The position numbers and the translations under genes are program-made. The notes under the pieces were generated by a model. The model saw only the letters and a list, made by a program, of their open reading frames with translations. It was not told where the DNA came from and did no database searches. This document shows, one piece after another, positions 8,993 to 17,063 of a stretch of DNA of 64,000 bases; the stretch's first letter is position 1; every line of letters starts with the position of its first letter. This DNA is from Xanthomonas vasicola (GTDB taxonomy: Bacteria; Pseudomonadota; Gammaproteobacteria; Xanthomonadales; Xanthomonadaceae), in contig NZ_JSBW02000086.1 of NCBI RefSeq assembly GCF_000772705.2, forward strand, positions 62,001 to 126,000. Direction: 5' to 3'.

Positions 8993-9130
8993 GCGGTAAT
9001 TCCCTGAAAAGCGTTGAAGGCCGATGGAGACCGGCGAGCGAACGATCGGCGAAGCGGTCGGCAATTCTAGCCGAAGCCCTTGCGTGATCGCGGTTGACGG
9101 CAATGCAGCATTGCTAGGACAAGTGAAGCC

Positions 9131-10027
9131 TCAGCCAGCCGCAGCCAGCGCCTTGCCGACCTTGCTGCCGGTGTCGCGGCCGAGCAGCTGTGCCAGCCAG
9201 CGGCCGGTGCGGGCGAGAGCGGGCAGATCGATGCCAGTGGGCATGCCCAACCCCTGCAACAGGTACACCACGTCTTCGCTGGCCACGTTGCCACTGGCGC
9301 CCTTGGCATACGGGCAGCCGCCCGCACCGGACACGGCCGCATCGACCACGCGCACGCCTTGCTCCAGACAGGCCGCGATATTGGCCAATGCTTGGCCGTA
9401 GGTGTCGTGGAAATGCACTGCCAACGCCTGCATCGGCACTGCCTGCGCCACCGCGGCCAGCATCTGGCGCGCCTTGACCGGCGTGCCCACGCCAATGGTG
9501 TCGCCCAGCGAGATTTCATAGCAGCCGAGCGCATGCAGACGTTGCGCGACGTCGACCACGTCGGCCACCGGCACCTCGCCCTGATACGGGCAGCCCAGCA
9601 CGGTGGACACATAGCCGCGCACGCGCACGCCATCGAGCGCAGCTTGCTGCAGGATCGGCCGAAACCGGTCGATCGATTCATCGATACCGGCATTGGTATT
9701 GGTGCGATTAAACGCCTCCGAGGCCGCGGTAAACACCGCCACTTCCTGCGCACCGGCGGCGCGTGCGCGCGCATAGCCCTGCAGGTTCGGCACCAGCACC
9801 GGATAGGCGATGCCGGGCGCCTGCGTAATGCCGGCAAACACCTCGGCAGCGTCGGCCAGCTGCGGCACCCAGCGTGGGCTGACGAAGCTGGTCGCCTCGA
9901 TGGTGCGCAGCCCGGTGGCCGTGAGTTGATCGATCAATGCGATCTTGTCGGCAGTGGCGATCGGTTGTGCTTCGTTCTGCAGGCCATCGCGCGGGCCGAC
10001 TTCGACAATGCGGACGAAGTCGCTCAT
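9131..10027 (-). CDS. mvaB: Hydroxymethylglutaryl-CoA lyase
   Basis: 298 residues. It cleaves HMG-CoA to acetyl-CoA and acetoacetate, the last step of leucine catabolism. The DRE-TIM metallolyase signature GPRDGLQNE lies at residues ~12-20, and the HMG-CoA lyase active-site loop GAGGCPYAKGASGN near residue 235 carries the catalytic Cys. HFHDTYGQALAN supplies metal-binding histidines. The length equals the bacterial family. It is flanked by VOC and enoyl-CoA hydratase genes upstream and an SDR downstream, all on the minus strand. The isovaleryl-CoA dehydrogenase and methylcrotonyl-CoA carboxylase genes of a full leucine operon are not in this window. Confidence 0.95.
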   Translation of the reverse strand: MSDFVRIVEVGPRDGLQNEAQPIATADKIALIDQLTATGLRTIEATSFVSPRWVPQLADAAEVFAGITQAPGIAYPVLVPNLQGYARARAAGAQEVAVFTAASEAFNRTNTNAGIDESIDRFRPILQQAALDGVRVRGYVSTVLGCPYQGEVPVADVVDVAQRLHALGCYEISLGDTIGVGTPVKARQMLAAVAQAVPMQALAVHFHDTYGQALANIAACLEQGVRVVDAAVSGAGGCPYAKGASGNVASEDVVYLLQGLGMPTGIDLPALARTGRWLAQLLGRDTGSKVGKALAAAG

Positions 10028-10133
10028 GCGCTCACATCGCCAGGCGCATCAGTAGGCGCAGCCATTGCCGCAACGCCAAACGCGGCGGCTGCGGCATGCG
10101 CGCAGAAAGCAACCAGGGACATTGGACAGGTAC

Positions 10134-10523
10134 TCATGTGAGAAGGTGGCAGACCGCTTCGCAATTATTGCCGTCGGGGTCGAGCACGAAGGCGCTGTAA
10201 TAGCTTGCGTGGTAATGCGGGCGCAGGCCGGGTGCGCCGTGATCGCGGCCACCGGCAGCCAGCGCAGCACGATGAAACGCATCCACGCTGGCGCGGTCAG
10301 CCGCTGTCAGCGCCACATGGGTGGTGCCTGGCGTCTGCACGTCGGAACCCAGCCATAGAAATGGGCGCTCGGTGCCGAAGCCGGCATGCGCGCGGCCGCC
10401 AGTTTGTGCGGCAGTCAGCTCCACTAGCGACGCGATGCCCAGGGGCGCAAGCGCGGCCTGATAGAACGCGGTGCTGGCGCGCAGGTCGCTGCATGCCAGG
10501 CCAATGTGGTCGATCGCGCTCAT
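10134..10523 (-). CDS. VOC-family (glyoxalase-like) protein
   Basis: 129 residues from MSAIDHIGLACSDL. It has the vicinal oxygen chelate betaalphabetabetabeta pattern: DHIGLACSD at the start, THVALTAADRASVDAFHRAAL in the middle and SAFVLDPDGNNCEAVCH at the end, with candidate metal ligands His6, His69 and Glu122. Substrate unknown. Its ATG overlaps the stop of the enoyl-CoA hydratase gene as ATGA, so the two are translationally coupled and probably act in the same acyl-CoA pathway. Confidence 0.85.
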   Translation of the reverse strand: MSAIDHIGLACSDLRASTAFYQAALAPLGIASLVELTAAQTGGRAHAGFGTERPFLWLGSDVQTPGTTHVALTAADRASVDAFHRAALAAGGRDHGAPGLRPHYHASYYSAFVLDPDGNNCEAVCHLLT

Positions 10524-11317
10524 GTCATGCTCTCCGGCACCCAGGCGGCGCTGCGCTTGTCGAGAAATGCACCCAGGCCTTCCTGGCCTTCGGGCGAGAC
10601 GCGCAAGCGGGCGATCAACGCCGCGTTGGCGGCATCGATGGCATCGCGGTCGGCGGGCGGCAGTACCGAGCGCACCAGCGCTTTGGCACTGCTGGAGGCT
10701 AGCGGCGCTGCAGCCAGCAGCAGGCGAACCTGGCGCTCCACGGCGATATCCAACTGATCGGCGCCCACCAGTTGATGCAGCAGTCCCAGCAACTGTGCGG
10801 TGCCGGCATCGAAGATCTCGGCGGTGGCAAACCAACGCCGCGCCTGGCGCGCACCAATCGCCGCGACCACATGGGGTGAAATGACCGCCGGCAGCAAGCC
10901 CAGCCTGCTCTCGGTCAGGCCGAAGCGCGCCTCGGTGCAGCCGATGGCGATATCGCAACACGCGACCAAACCGACACCGCCGCCGAAGGCTGCGCCGTTG
11001 ACCCGTGCGATGGTCGGCTTGGGCAATTCATCCAGGATGCGCATCAGCTGCGCCAGCGCCAGTGCGTCGGCGGCATTGTCGGCTTCGCTGGCGGTCGCCA
11101 TGCCACGCATCCAATTCAGGTCTGCACCGGCCGAAAAGGCAGCGCCGTCACCGGTCAGCACGACCACGCGGATCTGTGGTGCCTGGCCAGCCTGGCGTAA
11201 CGCCTCAGTCAGCGCTGCGATCAGCGTCGCGTCGAACGCGTTGTGCACCGCCGGGCGATGCAATCGCAAGGTGCGGACCGCGCCCTGGTCCTCCACGATC
11301 AAGCCAGTCTCCTGCAT
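10520..11317 (-). CDS. Enoyl-CoA hydratase/isomerase family, possible methylglutaconyl-CoA hydratase
   Basis: 265 residues if started at MQETGLIVEDQG (11317, GGA about 9 nt upstream). Alternative in-frame ATGs lie at 11332 and 11350. Crotonase-fold features are the oxyanion-hole segment FSAGADLNWMRGM and NGAAFGGGVGLVACCDIAIG, followed by FGLTESRLGLLPAVISPHV, where the Glu is the usual catalytic acid. The neighbouring HMG-CoA lyase makes methylglutaconyl-CoA hydratase (leucine pathway) the likeliest specificity, inferred from context. It is the first gene of the minus-strand catabolic group and is divergent from feoA. Confidence 0.87.
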   Translation of the reverse strand: MQETGLIVEDQGAVRTLRLHRPAVHNAFDATLIAALTEALRQAGQAPQIRVVVLTGDGAAFSAGADLNWMRGMATASEADNAADALALAQLMRILDELPKPTIARVNGAAFGGGVGLVACCDIAIGCTEARFGLTESRLGLLPAVISPHVVAAIGARQARRWFATAEIFDAGTAQLLGLLHQLVGADQLDIAVERQVRLLLAAAPLASSSAKALVRSVLPPADRDAIDAANAALIARLRVSPEGQEGLGAFLDKRSAAWVPESMT

Positions 11318-11401
11318 TGCGAAGAAGTCCATGAATGGGATGCGAACCATGATAGCGGGCCGGCCCGCCGGAGCCATGATGCGGTGCGTCGATGCTAGAA
11401 T

Positions 11402-11416
11402 TGAGAACCATTCCTA
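11402..11416 (+). promoter_or_regulatory. Fur-box-like site upstream of feoAB
   Basis: TGAGAACCATTCCTA resembles the 7-1-7 Fur operator core TGAGAATNATTCTCA (12 of 15 positions). It lies 18 nt upstream of the GTG chosen for feoA and inside the longer frame beginning at 11392, which argues for the downstream start. Iron-responsive repression of feoAB by Fur is the expected consequence. Confidence 0.55.
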
Positions 11417-11433
11417 ACAATCAGGCCGTCTTT

Positions 11434-11682
11434 GTGACGCTGTCCGACATGCCTTTGCATCGTGCCGCCATCGTGGACTTCGTGGAGGATCGACTCCCCA
11501 ACGACACGATTGCCCGGCGCTTGCGGGAGTTGGGGTTTGTTGCAGGCGAGGAAGTGACGGTGCTGGCCACCGGGCCGGTCGGGCGCGAACCGTTGTTGGT
11601 GCAGGTCGGCTATACGCGGTTTGCCCTGCGACGCAGCGAGGCCGCGCGCGTGCAGGTGCGCGAAGCGGGAGTGTCGGCATGA
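11434..11682 (+). CDS. feoA: Ferrous iron transport protein A
   Basis: 82 residues when started at GTG 11434 (MTLSDMPLHRAAIV). It is a small SH3-like FeoA protein, with RLRELGFVAGEEVTVLATGP and a C-terminal VQVGYTRFALRRSEA that match the family. FeoA is a cytosolic partner of the FeoB iron(II) channel. The frame can be extended to ATG 11392, but that start would fall upstream of the Fur-like site; ATG 11449 is another option. The stop overlaps feoB as ATGA. Confidence 0.88.
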   Translation: MTLSDMPLHRAAIVDFVEDRLPNDTIARRLRELGFVAGEEVTVLATGPVGREPLLVQVGYTRFALRRSEAARVQVREAGVSA

Positions 11683-13538
11683 GCGCGGCAGCGGTTCCCT
11701 TGCGCCTGGCGCTAGTGGGTAACCCCAACAGCGGCAAGACTGCGCTGTTCAATCAGTTGACCGGCAGCCGGCAGAAGGTGGCCAATTACACCGGCGTTAC
11801 TGTCGAGCGTAAGGAAGGGCACTTCCGTGCGCCGTCGGGGCGCGATTTCGCGGTGCTGGATCTGCCCGGCGCCTACAGCCTGCAACCGGCGAGCCTGGAC
11901 GAGGCGATCACCCGCGACCTGTGCCGTGGCTTTTATCCAGGCGAGCCGGCACCGGACGTGCTGGTCTACGTGATGGACGCGACCAATCTGCGCCTGCATC
12001 TGCGCTTTGCGCTGGAGCTGCGCGAACTCGGCCGGCCGATGATCGTGGCGCTGAATATGATGGACGCCGCACAGCGCCGCGGCATCGTCATCGACCTGCC
12101 GGCGCTGGAGCAGGCGCTCGGCGTGCCGGTGATCGAAACGGTGGCGGTGCGTCGCGGCGGTGCCAAAGTGTTGGTTGAACGGCTCGATACGCAGGCCGCA
12201 CGCCTGGCAGCGCCCACCGCCAGCCCACCAGCCGACGGCAACTACCACGCGTTGGTGCGGCAGATCCTCAGCGCAGCCGTGACCATGCCCACCCGCACCT
12301 CGCGCGTGGACGATGCGCTGGACCGCTGGTTGCTGCATCCGCTCTGGGGTTTGGTCACGCTGGCGGTGGTGATGTTCCTGATCTTCCAGGCGGTGTATGC
12401 CTGGGCTGCACCAGTAATGGAGATGATCGACGGCGGCACCGCCGCGCTGGGCCAGTGGGTCGGCGCCACCTTGCCAGAAGGTCCGCTCAATAGCCTGCTC
12501 AAGGACGGCGTCATCGCTGGCCTTGGCGGGGTAATCGTGTTCCTGCCGCAGATACTGATCCTGTTCGCCTTCATCCTGGCGTTGGAAGAATCCGGCTACC
12601 TGCCGCGCGCCGCCTTCTTGCTCGATCGCATGATGTCTGCGGCCGGCCTGTCGGGGCGCTCGTTCATTCCGCTGCTGTCGAGCTTTGCCTGTGCGGTGCC
12701 GGGCATCATGTCCACGCGCAGCATCCAGGACCCGCGCGACCGGCTCGCGACCATCATGGTCGCGCCGTTGATGACCTGTTCGGCGCGGCTGCCGGTGTAC
12801 GCATTGCTGATCGGTGCCTTCATTCCGCAGAAGACGGTGTGGGGCATCTTCAATCAGCAGGGGTTGGTGCTGTTCGGGTTATATGCCGCGGCCATCCTCA
12901 GTGCGCTGCTGGTGTCGTGGACGATGAAGAAGTGGCGGCGCGACAAGAGCGAGCATCCGCTGATGCTGGAACTGCCGTCCTACCGGGTGCCGCAGCTGCG
13001 CGATCTGGCGCTCGGCCTGTGGGAGCGTGCGTGGATCTTCCTCAAGCGCGTGGGCGGCATCATCCTGGCGCTGACCATCCTGCTGTGGTTTTTGCTGTCG
13101 TTCCCGGCGGCGCCGGCCAATGCCACCTTGCCGCCGATCGACTACAGCTTCGCAGGTCGCATCGGCCATGCAATGGCGGTGTTCTTCGCACCGCTGGGCT
13201 TCAACTGGCAGATCTGCATTGCGCTGATTCCCGGCCTGGCCGCACGCGAAGTAGCGGTTGCTTCGCTGGCCACGGTCTACGCGCTGTCGGCTGCTGACGA
13301 CGATGCGGCGGCACAGGCATTGTCGCCGCTGATCAGCGATGGGTGGTCGCTGGCCACCGCGCTGTCGTTGCTGGTCTGGTACATCTACGCACCGATGTGC
13401 ATCTCCACACTGGCCACGATCAAGCGCGAAACCAACTCGTGGAAGCAGATGAGCATCAGCGCGGTGTACCTGTTCGCGCTGGCCTACCTGGCCTCGCTGG
13501 TGACCTACCAGCTGGCCGTACTGCTGGGAGCCGGCTGA
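11679..13538 (+). CDS. feoB: Ferrous iron transport protein B
   Basis: 619 residues. The N-terminal G-protein domain shows G1 GNPNSGKT, G3 DLPGAYSLQ and G4 NMMD. It is followed by a helical spacer and a polytopic membrane domain with the two Gate motifs, including FIPLLSSFACAVPGIMSTRS and AREVAVASLATVYAL, whose cysteine and other polar residues line the iron path. It transports Fe(II) across the inner membrane. It is shorter than E. coli FeoB (773) but typical of xanthomonads. Translationally coupled to feoA; the next small gene begins one base after its stop. Confidence 0.96.
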   Translation: MSAAAVPLRLALVGNPNSGKTALFNQLTGSRQKVANYTGVTVERKEGHFRAPSGRDFAVLDLPGAYSLQPASLDEAITRDLCRGFYPGEPAPDVLVYVMDATNLRLHLRFALELRELGRPMIVALNMMDAAQRRGIVIDLPALEQALGVPVIETVAVRRGGAKVLVERLDTQAARLAAPTASPPADGNYHALVRQILSAAVTMPTRTSRVDDALDRWLLHPLWGLVTLAVVMFLIFQAVYAWAAPVMEMIDGGTAALGQWVGATLPEGPLNSLLKDGVIAGLGGVIVFLPQILILFAFILALEESGYLPRAAFLLDRMMSAAGLSGRSFIPLLSSFACAVPGIMSTRSIQDPRDRLATIMVAPLMTCSARLPVYALLIGAFIPQKTVWGIFNQQGLVLFGLYAAAILSALLVSWTMKKWRRDKSEHPLMLELPSYRVPQLRDLALGLWERAWIFLKRVGGIILALTILLWFLLSFPAAPANATLPPIDYSFAGRIGHAMAVFFAPLGFNWQICIALIPGLAAREVAVASLATVYALSAADDDAAAQALSPLISDGWSLATALSLLVWYIYAPMCISTLATIKRETNSWKQMSISAVYLFALAYLASLVTYQLAVLLGAG

Positions 13539-13539
13539 G

Positions 13540-13794
13540 GTGACGCTTTCGCTCGCACTGCAATACCTGGTGATCGCCATCGCCGTGCTGGTCAGCCTGT
13601 GGGTGGTGATGAAGAAGCAGTTTCCAGGCGTGCTGCATCGTTTGCGCGGTGCGCTTGCACTTGGTCTGCTGCGCAGCGGACGACCAGCATGGATGCAGAT
13701 GATTGGGCGTCGCGTTGCACCGCCCGCCACACAAAATGCATCGGCTTGCGGCGGATGCGACAGCTGCGGCCCGACACCGCCGCGTCGTCACTGA
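13540..13794 (+). CDS. Small membrane protein with Cys cluster, feo operon third gene
   Basis: 84 residues beginning with GTG one base after the feoB stop. One transmembrane helix (LQYLVIAIAVLVSLWVVMKK) is followed by a basic segment and a C-terminal SACGGCDSCG with four cysteines. It looks like the DUF6587-type protein that accompanies feoAB in Xanthomonas. The cysteine cluster could bind iron or an Fe-S cluster, as proposed for FeoC, though there is no winged helix here, so it is not a true FeoC homologue. Role inferred from position only. Confidence 0.72.
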   Translation: MTLSLALQYLVIAIAVLVSLWVVMKKQFPGVLHRLRGALALGLLRSGRPAWMQMIGRRVAPPATQNASACGGCDSCGPTPPRRH

Positions 13795-13874
13795 TACTTG
13801 TAGCGTCAGCTACACTCGCGCGGCCGCAGGACGCGGCGGAACAGGGGGCGGTGACGCGTTTGTAGGTGTTGTAG

Positions 13875-14361
13875 GTGTTGTTGGCGGTGCTGGCCACCGT
13901 TGCAGGTGTCTATAACCACGGTGGCAAGGCGCTCGACGACAAGCAGGTGGGCGATTTCTATGCCGCGCACGACAAGGCGATGTTGGGCCAGGATGGCGAG
14001 GCGCTGTGCGCCATGGCCGCTCCGGTTCGAAATGGTTGTGCTGTACCGCATGGATTCGCATCAGAAGCGGGAGACCACCAGTCGCGAGAAATACTGCAAC
14101 TCCAACGGCGAATGGGCGCAGGTGCTGCGGCAGATGAGCCGCGTGGCGAATCCGGAAGAGTTGATCGACTAAAAGCAGTCGATCACCAAGATCGACATTG
14201 CCGCGGACGAACAATCGGCCATGGTCGAAACGCGCGCCACGCTCGGTCTGCCCGGCTTGCGCATGACCTTCCGCACCCGCGACAGGGTGATCCGCAAGCG
14301 CTGGAAGACGCCGATAGCCCGTAGCGAAGGCACCGCCTGGGTTGGCCCGGCGTATCAATAA
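13875..14361 (+). pseudogene. Degraded secreted hypothetical protein
   Basis: Three segments form one ancestral protein of ~160 residues. Frame one gives NHGGKALDDKQVGDFYAA, then HDKAMLGQDGEALCAM. After a shift near 14015-14025, a second frame gives FEMVVLYRMDS, KRETTSREKYCNSNGEW and SRVANPEELID. An in-frame TAA at 14170 interrupts it before KQSITKIDIAADEQSAMVET and LGLPGLRMTFRTRDRVIRKR up to TAA 14359. One frameshift plus one nonsense codon make it non-functional. The N-terminus (LLAVLATVAGVYN) looks like a signal peptide. The region upstream, 13795-13874, is non-coding and contains short TGTAGGTGTTG repeats. Confidence 0.7.
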
Positions 14362-14515
14362 GAGCAGCAAACAATTCTATCGGACAGGCTGGTGTAGGCG
14401 CAGTTGATGCTGGGTGCGACACGCGTCAGTGGTCCGGTTCGGTTTCCGTACGCTGTCCACGCAAGCCTGACAACCGCTCGCTGCATTGTGTTCGCCGCTC
14501 GATATAGCGGCGGTG
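14362..14515. repeat. Degenerate copy of the MITE-like family
   Basis: This segment aligns with the better-preserved element at 16509-16651: both start with GAGCAGC.AACA, share TCCGGTTC in the middle and GCCTGAC followed by GCTCGCT near the right end, and finish with TT.GCCGCTC. The terminal repeats have several mismatches. It occupies the space between the pseudogene and the aminotransferase and overlaps the 5' part of an over-extended aminotransferase frame. Confidence 0.55.
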
Positions 14516-14590
14516 AGCCAGGCAAACGGCGTGAAGTCCGTCGCTGCACTGCACAGCGCAGCAGCCACTTGCGTTCGCTATGCTTATGCC

Positions 14591-15793
14591 ATGACAACCT
14601 CCTTTCAGATCTCCCGACGTGCGCAGGCGCTGACCAGTTCGGCGATTCGCGAAATCCTTAAAGTGACCGAGCGGCCGGAGGTGATTTCCTTCGCCGGCGG
14701 GTTACCGTCGCCAGCCACGTTCCCGGTGGAGCGCATGCGCGCGGCCAGCGACCAGGTGCTGCGCGATGCGCCACAGGCGGCGCTGCAATACGGCCCCACC
14801 GAAGGCTATGCGCCGCTGCGCGAGTGGGTGGCTGCGCGGCTGAGTCGCGATGGCGCCAGCATCCGGCCGAGCCAGGTGCTGATCACCACTGGTTCGCAGC
14901 AGGGCCTGGACCTGCTCGGCAAGGTCTTCATCGACGAAGGCAGCAAGGTGCTGGTTGAGACGCCGAGCTATCTGGGTGCATTGCAGGCGTTTTCGTTGTT
15001 CCAGCCGGCTTTTGTCGGCATGCCCTCGGACGAGGACGGTGTGGTGGTGGACACGCTGGATGCGGCGCTGCTGGCCGATGCACGGTTTCTGTATTGCCTG
15101 CCGAATTTTCAGAACCCCACTGGCCGGCGCTTGCCGGTGGCGCGCCGCCAGGCATTGGTGGCGCGCGTGGCCGAGGCGGGCGTGCCGATCGTCGAAGATG
15201 ATCCGTACGGCGAGCTGTACTACAGCGGGCAGCCGTTGCCGAGTCTGCTGTCGATGAACCCGGAAGGCGTCATCTACATGGGCTCGTTTTCCAAGGTGCT
15301 CGCCCCCGGTTTGCGGCTGGGCTATGTGGTGGCACCCGAGGCGGTGCTGGGCAAGCTGATCCAGGCCAAGCAGGCGGCCGATCTGCACACACCATCTTTC
15401 ACGCAGCGCGTGGTGTACCAGACGCTGCAGGACGATTTTCTCGAGACCCATATTCCGCAGATCCGTGCGTTGTATGCGCGCCAATGCAGCCTGATGCTGG
15501 AGGCGCTGGATCGGCATTTCCCGGCGCAGGTGCACTGGAATCGCCCGGAAGGCGGCATGTTCCTGTGGGTGACGCTGCCACCTGGGCTGGATGGCACCGC
15601 ATTGTTGGCGCGGGCTATTGCGCGCAATGTCGCCTTCGTGCCGGGCGCGCCGTTCTACGCGACGTTGCCGCAGGCCAATACGCTGCGCTTGTCGTTTGTC
15701 ACCGTGCCCGGCGAGAAGATCGATGCCGGTATCCAGGTGCTGGGCGAGCTGCTGCGTGAGGCGCTGGACGAATTGCCAGGGCAGGGCGCGTGA
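14591..15793 (+). CDS. PLP-dependent aminotransferase, LysN/2-aminoadipate-type
   Basis: 400 residues from MTTSFQISRRAQ. Fold-type I class I/II aminotransferase: VISFAGGLPSPATFP at the N-terminus, GSQQGLDLLGKVFIDEG, CLPNFQNPTGRR (substrate/PLP Asn), VEDDPYGELYY (PLP Asp), the Schiff-base Lys in MGSFSKVLAPGLRLG and a C-terminal RPEGGMFLWV with ANTLRLSF (carboxylate-binding Arg). It resembles 2-aminoadipate transaminase/LysN and MocR-related enzymes without the DNA-binding domain. Exact substrate unknown. Its stop overlaps the GTG of the MOSC gene, so the two are coupled. Confidence 0.88.
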   Translation: MTTSFQISRRAQALTSSAIREILKVTERPEVISFAGGLPSPATFPVERMRAASDQVLRDAPQAALQYGPTEGYAPLREWVAARLSRDGASIRPSQVLITTGSQQGLDLLGKVFIDEGSKVLVETPSYLGALQAFSLFQPAFVGMPSDEDGVVVDTLDAALLADARFLYCLPNFQNPTGRRLPVARRQALVARVAEAGVPIVEDDPYGELYYSGQPLPSLLSMNPEGVIYMGSFSKVLAPGLRLGYVVAPEAVLGKLIQAKQAADLHTPSFTQRVVYQTLQDDFLETHIPQIRALYARQCSLMLEALDRHFPAQVHWNRPEGGMFLWVTLPPGLDGTALLARAIARNVAFVPGAPFYATLPQANTLRLSFVTVPGEKIDAGIQVLGELLREALDELPGQGA

Positions 15794-16509
15794 CAGTGGC
15801 GACGACGGAGCAGGGCGCGCCGATCGCGATCAAGATCGATAGCGTTGCCATCGGCCGTGTCCGCGACTTCACCCGCCCCGGTAGCCGCAGTGCGATCGAT
15901 AAGCGCGCGCTGCAGGGTGCGGTGCAGGTCGGCATCGAAGGCCTGGAAGGCGACGAGCAAGGCGACCGGCGCGTGCATGGTGGGCCGGACAAGGCCATCC
16001 ATCATTATCCGCGCGATCACTACGCTGCCTGGCGCAATGAGCTCGGTACGCACGCGTTGCTAGAAGCTGCCGGCGCCTTCGGCGAAAACCTCAGCAGTGT
16101 CGGCATGACCGAAGCCGACGTCTGTCTCGGCGACCGCTTCGCGTTGGGCACCGCCGTGGTGGAAGTGTCGCAGTTGAGGCAACCGTGCTGGAAACTCTCG
16201 GACCGCTTCGGTGTGCGCGAACTGGCGCGGCGTGTGCAGGAAACCGGCCGCACCGGTTGGTACTACCGCGTACTGCAGCCGGGCAGCGTTGCGGCCGGCG
16301 ACCTGCTGACCCTGCAGGCGCGCCCGCATCCGCAGTGGCCGCTGTCGCGCCTGCAACAGGTGTTGTACGCGCGCCAGGTCGATGTCTCCGCCGTCACTGC
16401 AGTGCTGCAGCTGCCGCTGGTGCCATCGTGGCGCACGCTGTTCGAACGCCGCCTGCAGCGCACCGAAGTGGAGAGCTGGAGCAAACGGCCGGATGGCCTC
16501 AGCGATTAA
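15790..16509 (+). CDS. MOSC domain protein, YiiM-like
   Basis: 239 residues with a GTG start overlapping the upstream stop (GTGA). The MOSC (molybdenum cofactor sulfurase C-terminal) core is recognisable: GLEGDEQGDRRVHGGPDKAI, PRDHYAAW, GAFGENLSSVG and the conserved Cys in QLRQPCWKLSDRFG. YiiM-type proteins handle molybdenum cofactor-dependent N-hydroxyl reduction. The C-terminal ~60 residues are the usual helical tail. Function assigned by family only. Confidence 0.85.
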   Translation: MTVATTEQGAPIAIKIDSVAIGRVRDFTRPGSRSAIDKRALQGAVQVGIEGLEGDEQGDRRVHGGPDKAIHHYPRDHYAAWRNELGTHALLEAAGAFGENLSSVGMTEADVCLGDRFALGTAVVEVSQLRQPCWKLSDRFGVRELARRVQETGRTGWYYRVLQPGSVAAGDLLTLQARPHPQWPLSRLQQVLYARQVDVSAVTAVLQLPLVPSWRTLFERRLQRTEVESWSKRPDGLSD

Positions 16510-16651
16510 GAGCAGCTAACAAAACTACTGCGCAGCCGCCAGGCGGGCGCGGCCGGTGCTCGGAGTCCTCATGTACCACTCGTACACTCCGGTTCCTGTG
16601 CGCCGCCCGCACCCGCCTGACGACTGCTCGCTACGTTTTGTTAGCCGCTCT
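16509..16651. mobile_element. MITE-like element with 17-bp terminal inverted repeats
   Basis: The ends 16509-16525 and 16635-16651 are inverted copies matching at 16 of 17 positions (core GCTAACAAAAC). The 143-bp element has no coding capacity, contains CATGTACCACTCGTACA and CCGGTTCCTGTGCGCC in its middle, and starts on the last base of the MOSC stop codon region. Degenerate relatives occur at 14362-14515, 16750-16950 and 61285-61430. The transposase that would mobilise it is not in the window; the call as a MITE is structural. Confidence 0.6.
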
Positions 16652-17063
16652 AAGCGCGATCAGCACGCCTGCTGCGTCACCATCGGACGCGTGGTCGTGT
16701 TGCAAATCCTCGTGTGCCAGGCTTGCAGTGAGGCTGCTCTTCGGTGATTGCACCCGCTGAGGCCTGTTCGCGCGTTTGATGGACTTTCCAAAGCCAACTG
16801 GCACTAAGGCTGTTCCGTTGCCAAGCGCGCGCACTATTGCTCAATGTCGGCATGCGTAACTCGTACGTCTGCGGTTCGCTGCTCCGTCAGCACCCATCCC
16901 AGAACCGCTCGCTTCATCTTATTCCCGCTGCGAAAGCCACTAACAACACAACCCTGCAACGGCGCGTCGCGCGCAGGGCACCACCGCGGCGACGAATCTC
17001 CAATCGCAACGCCTCAATCCCGGCTATCGTGTATCACCTACACCGCCAAGCCAGCCTGCCGCC
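16652..17063. other. Gene-free region upstream of dapB
   Basis: 412 bp without a credible gene; short frames have unnatural composition. Around 16845-16950 it holds a decayed relative of the adjacent MITE-like element (GTAACTCGTACGTC, GGTTCGCTGCTCCGTC, AACCGCTCGCTTCA). The dapB promoter should lie in the last ~100 bp, but no convincing -35/-10 pair was identified. Confidence 0.5.

Noticed and set aside
14402-14590. N-terminal extension of the aminotransferase
   Set aside because: It is encoded by the repeat element; the family starts at MTTSFQISRRAQ (14591).
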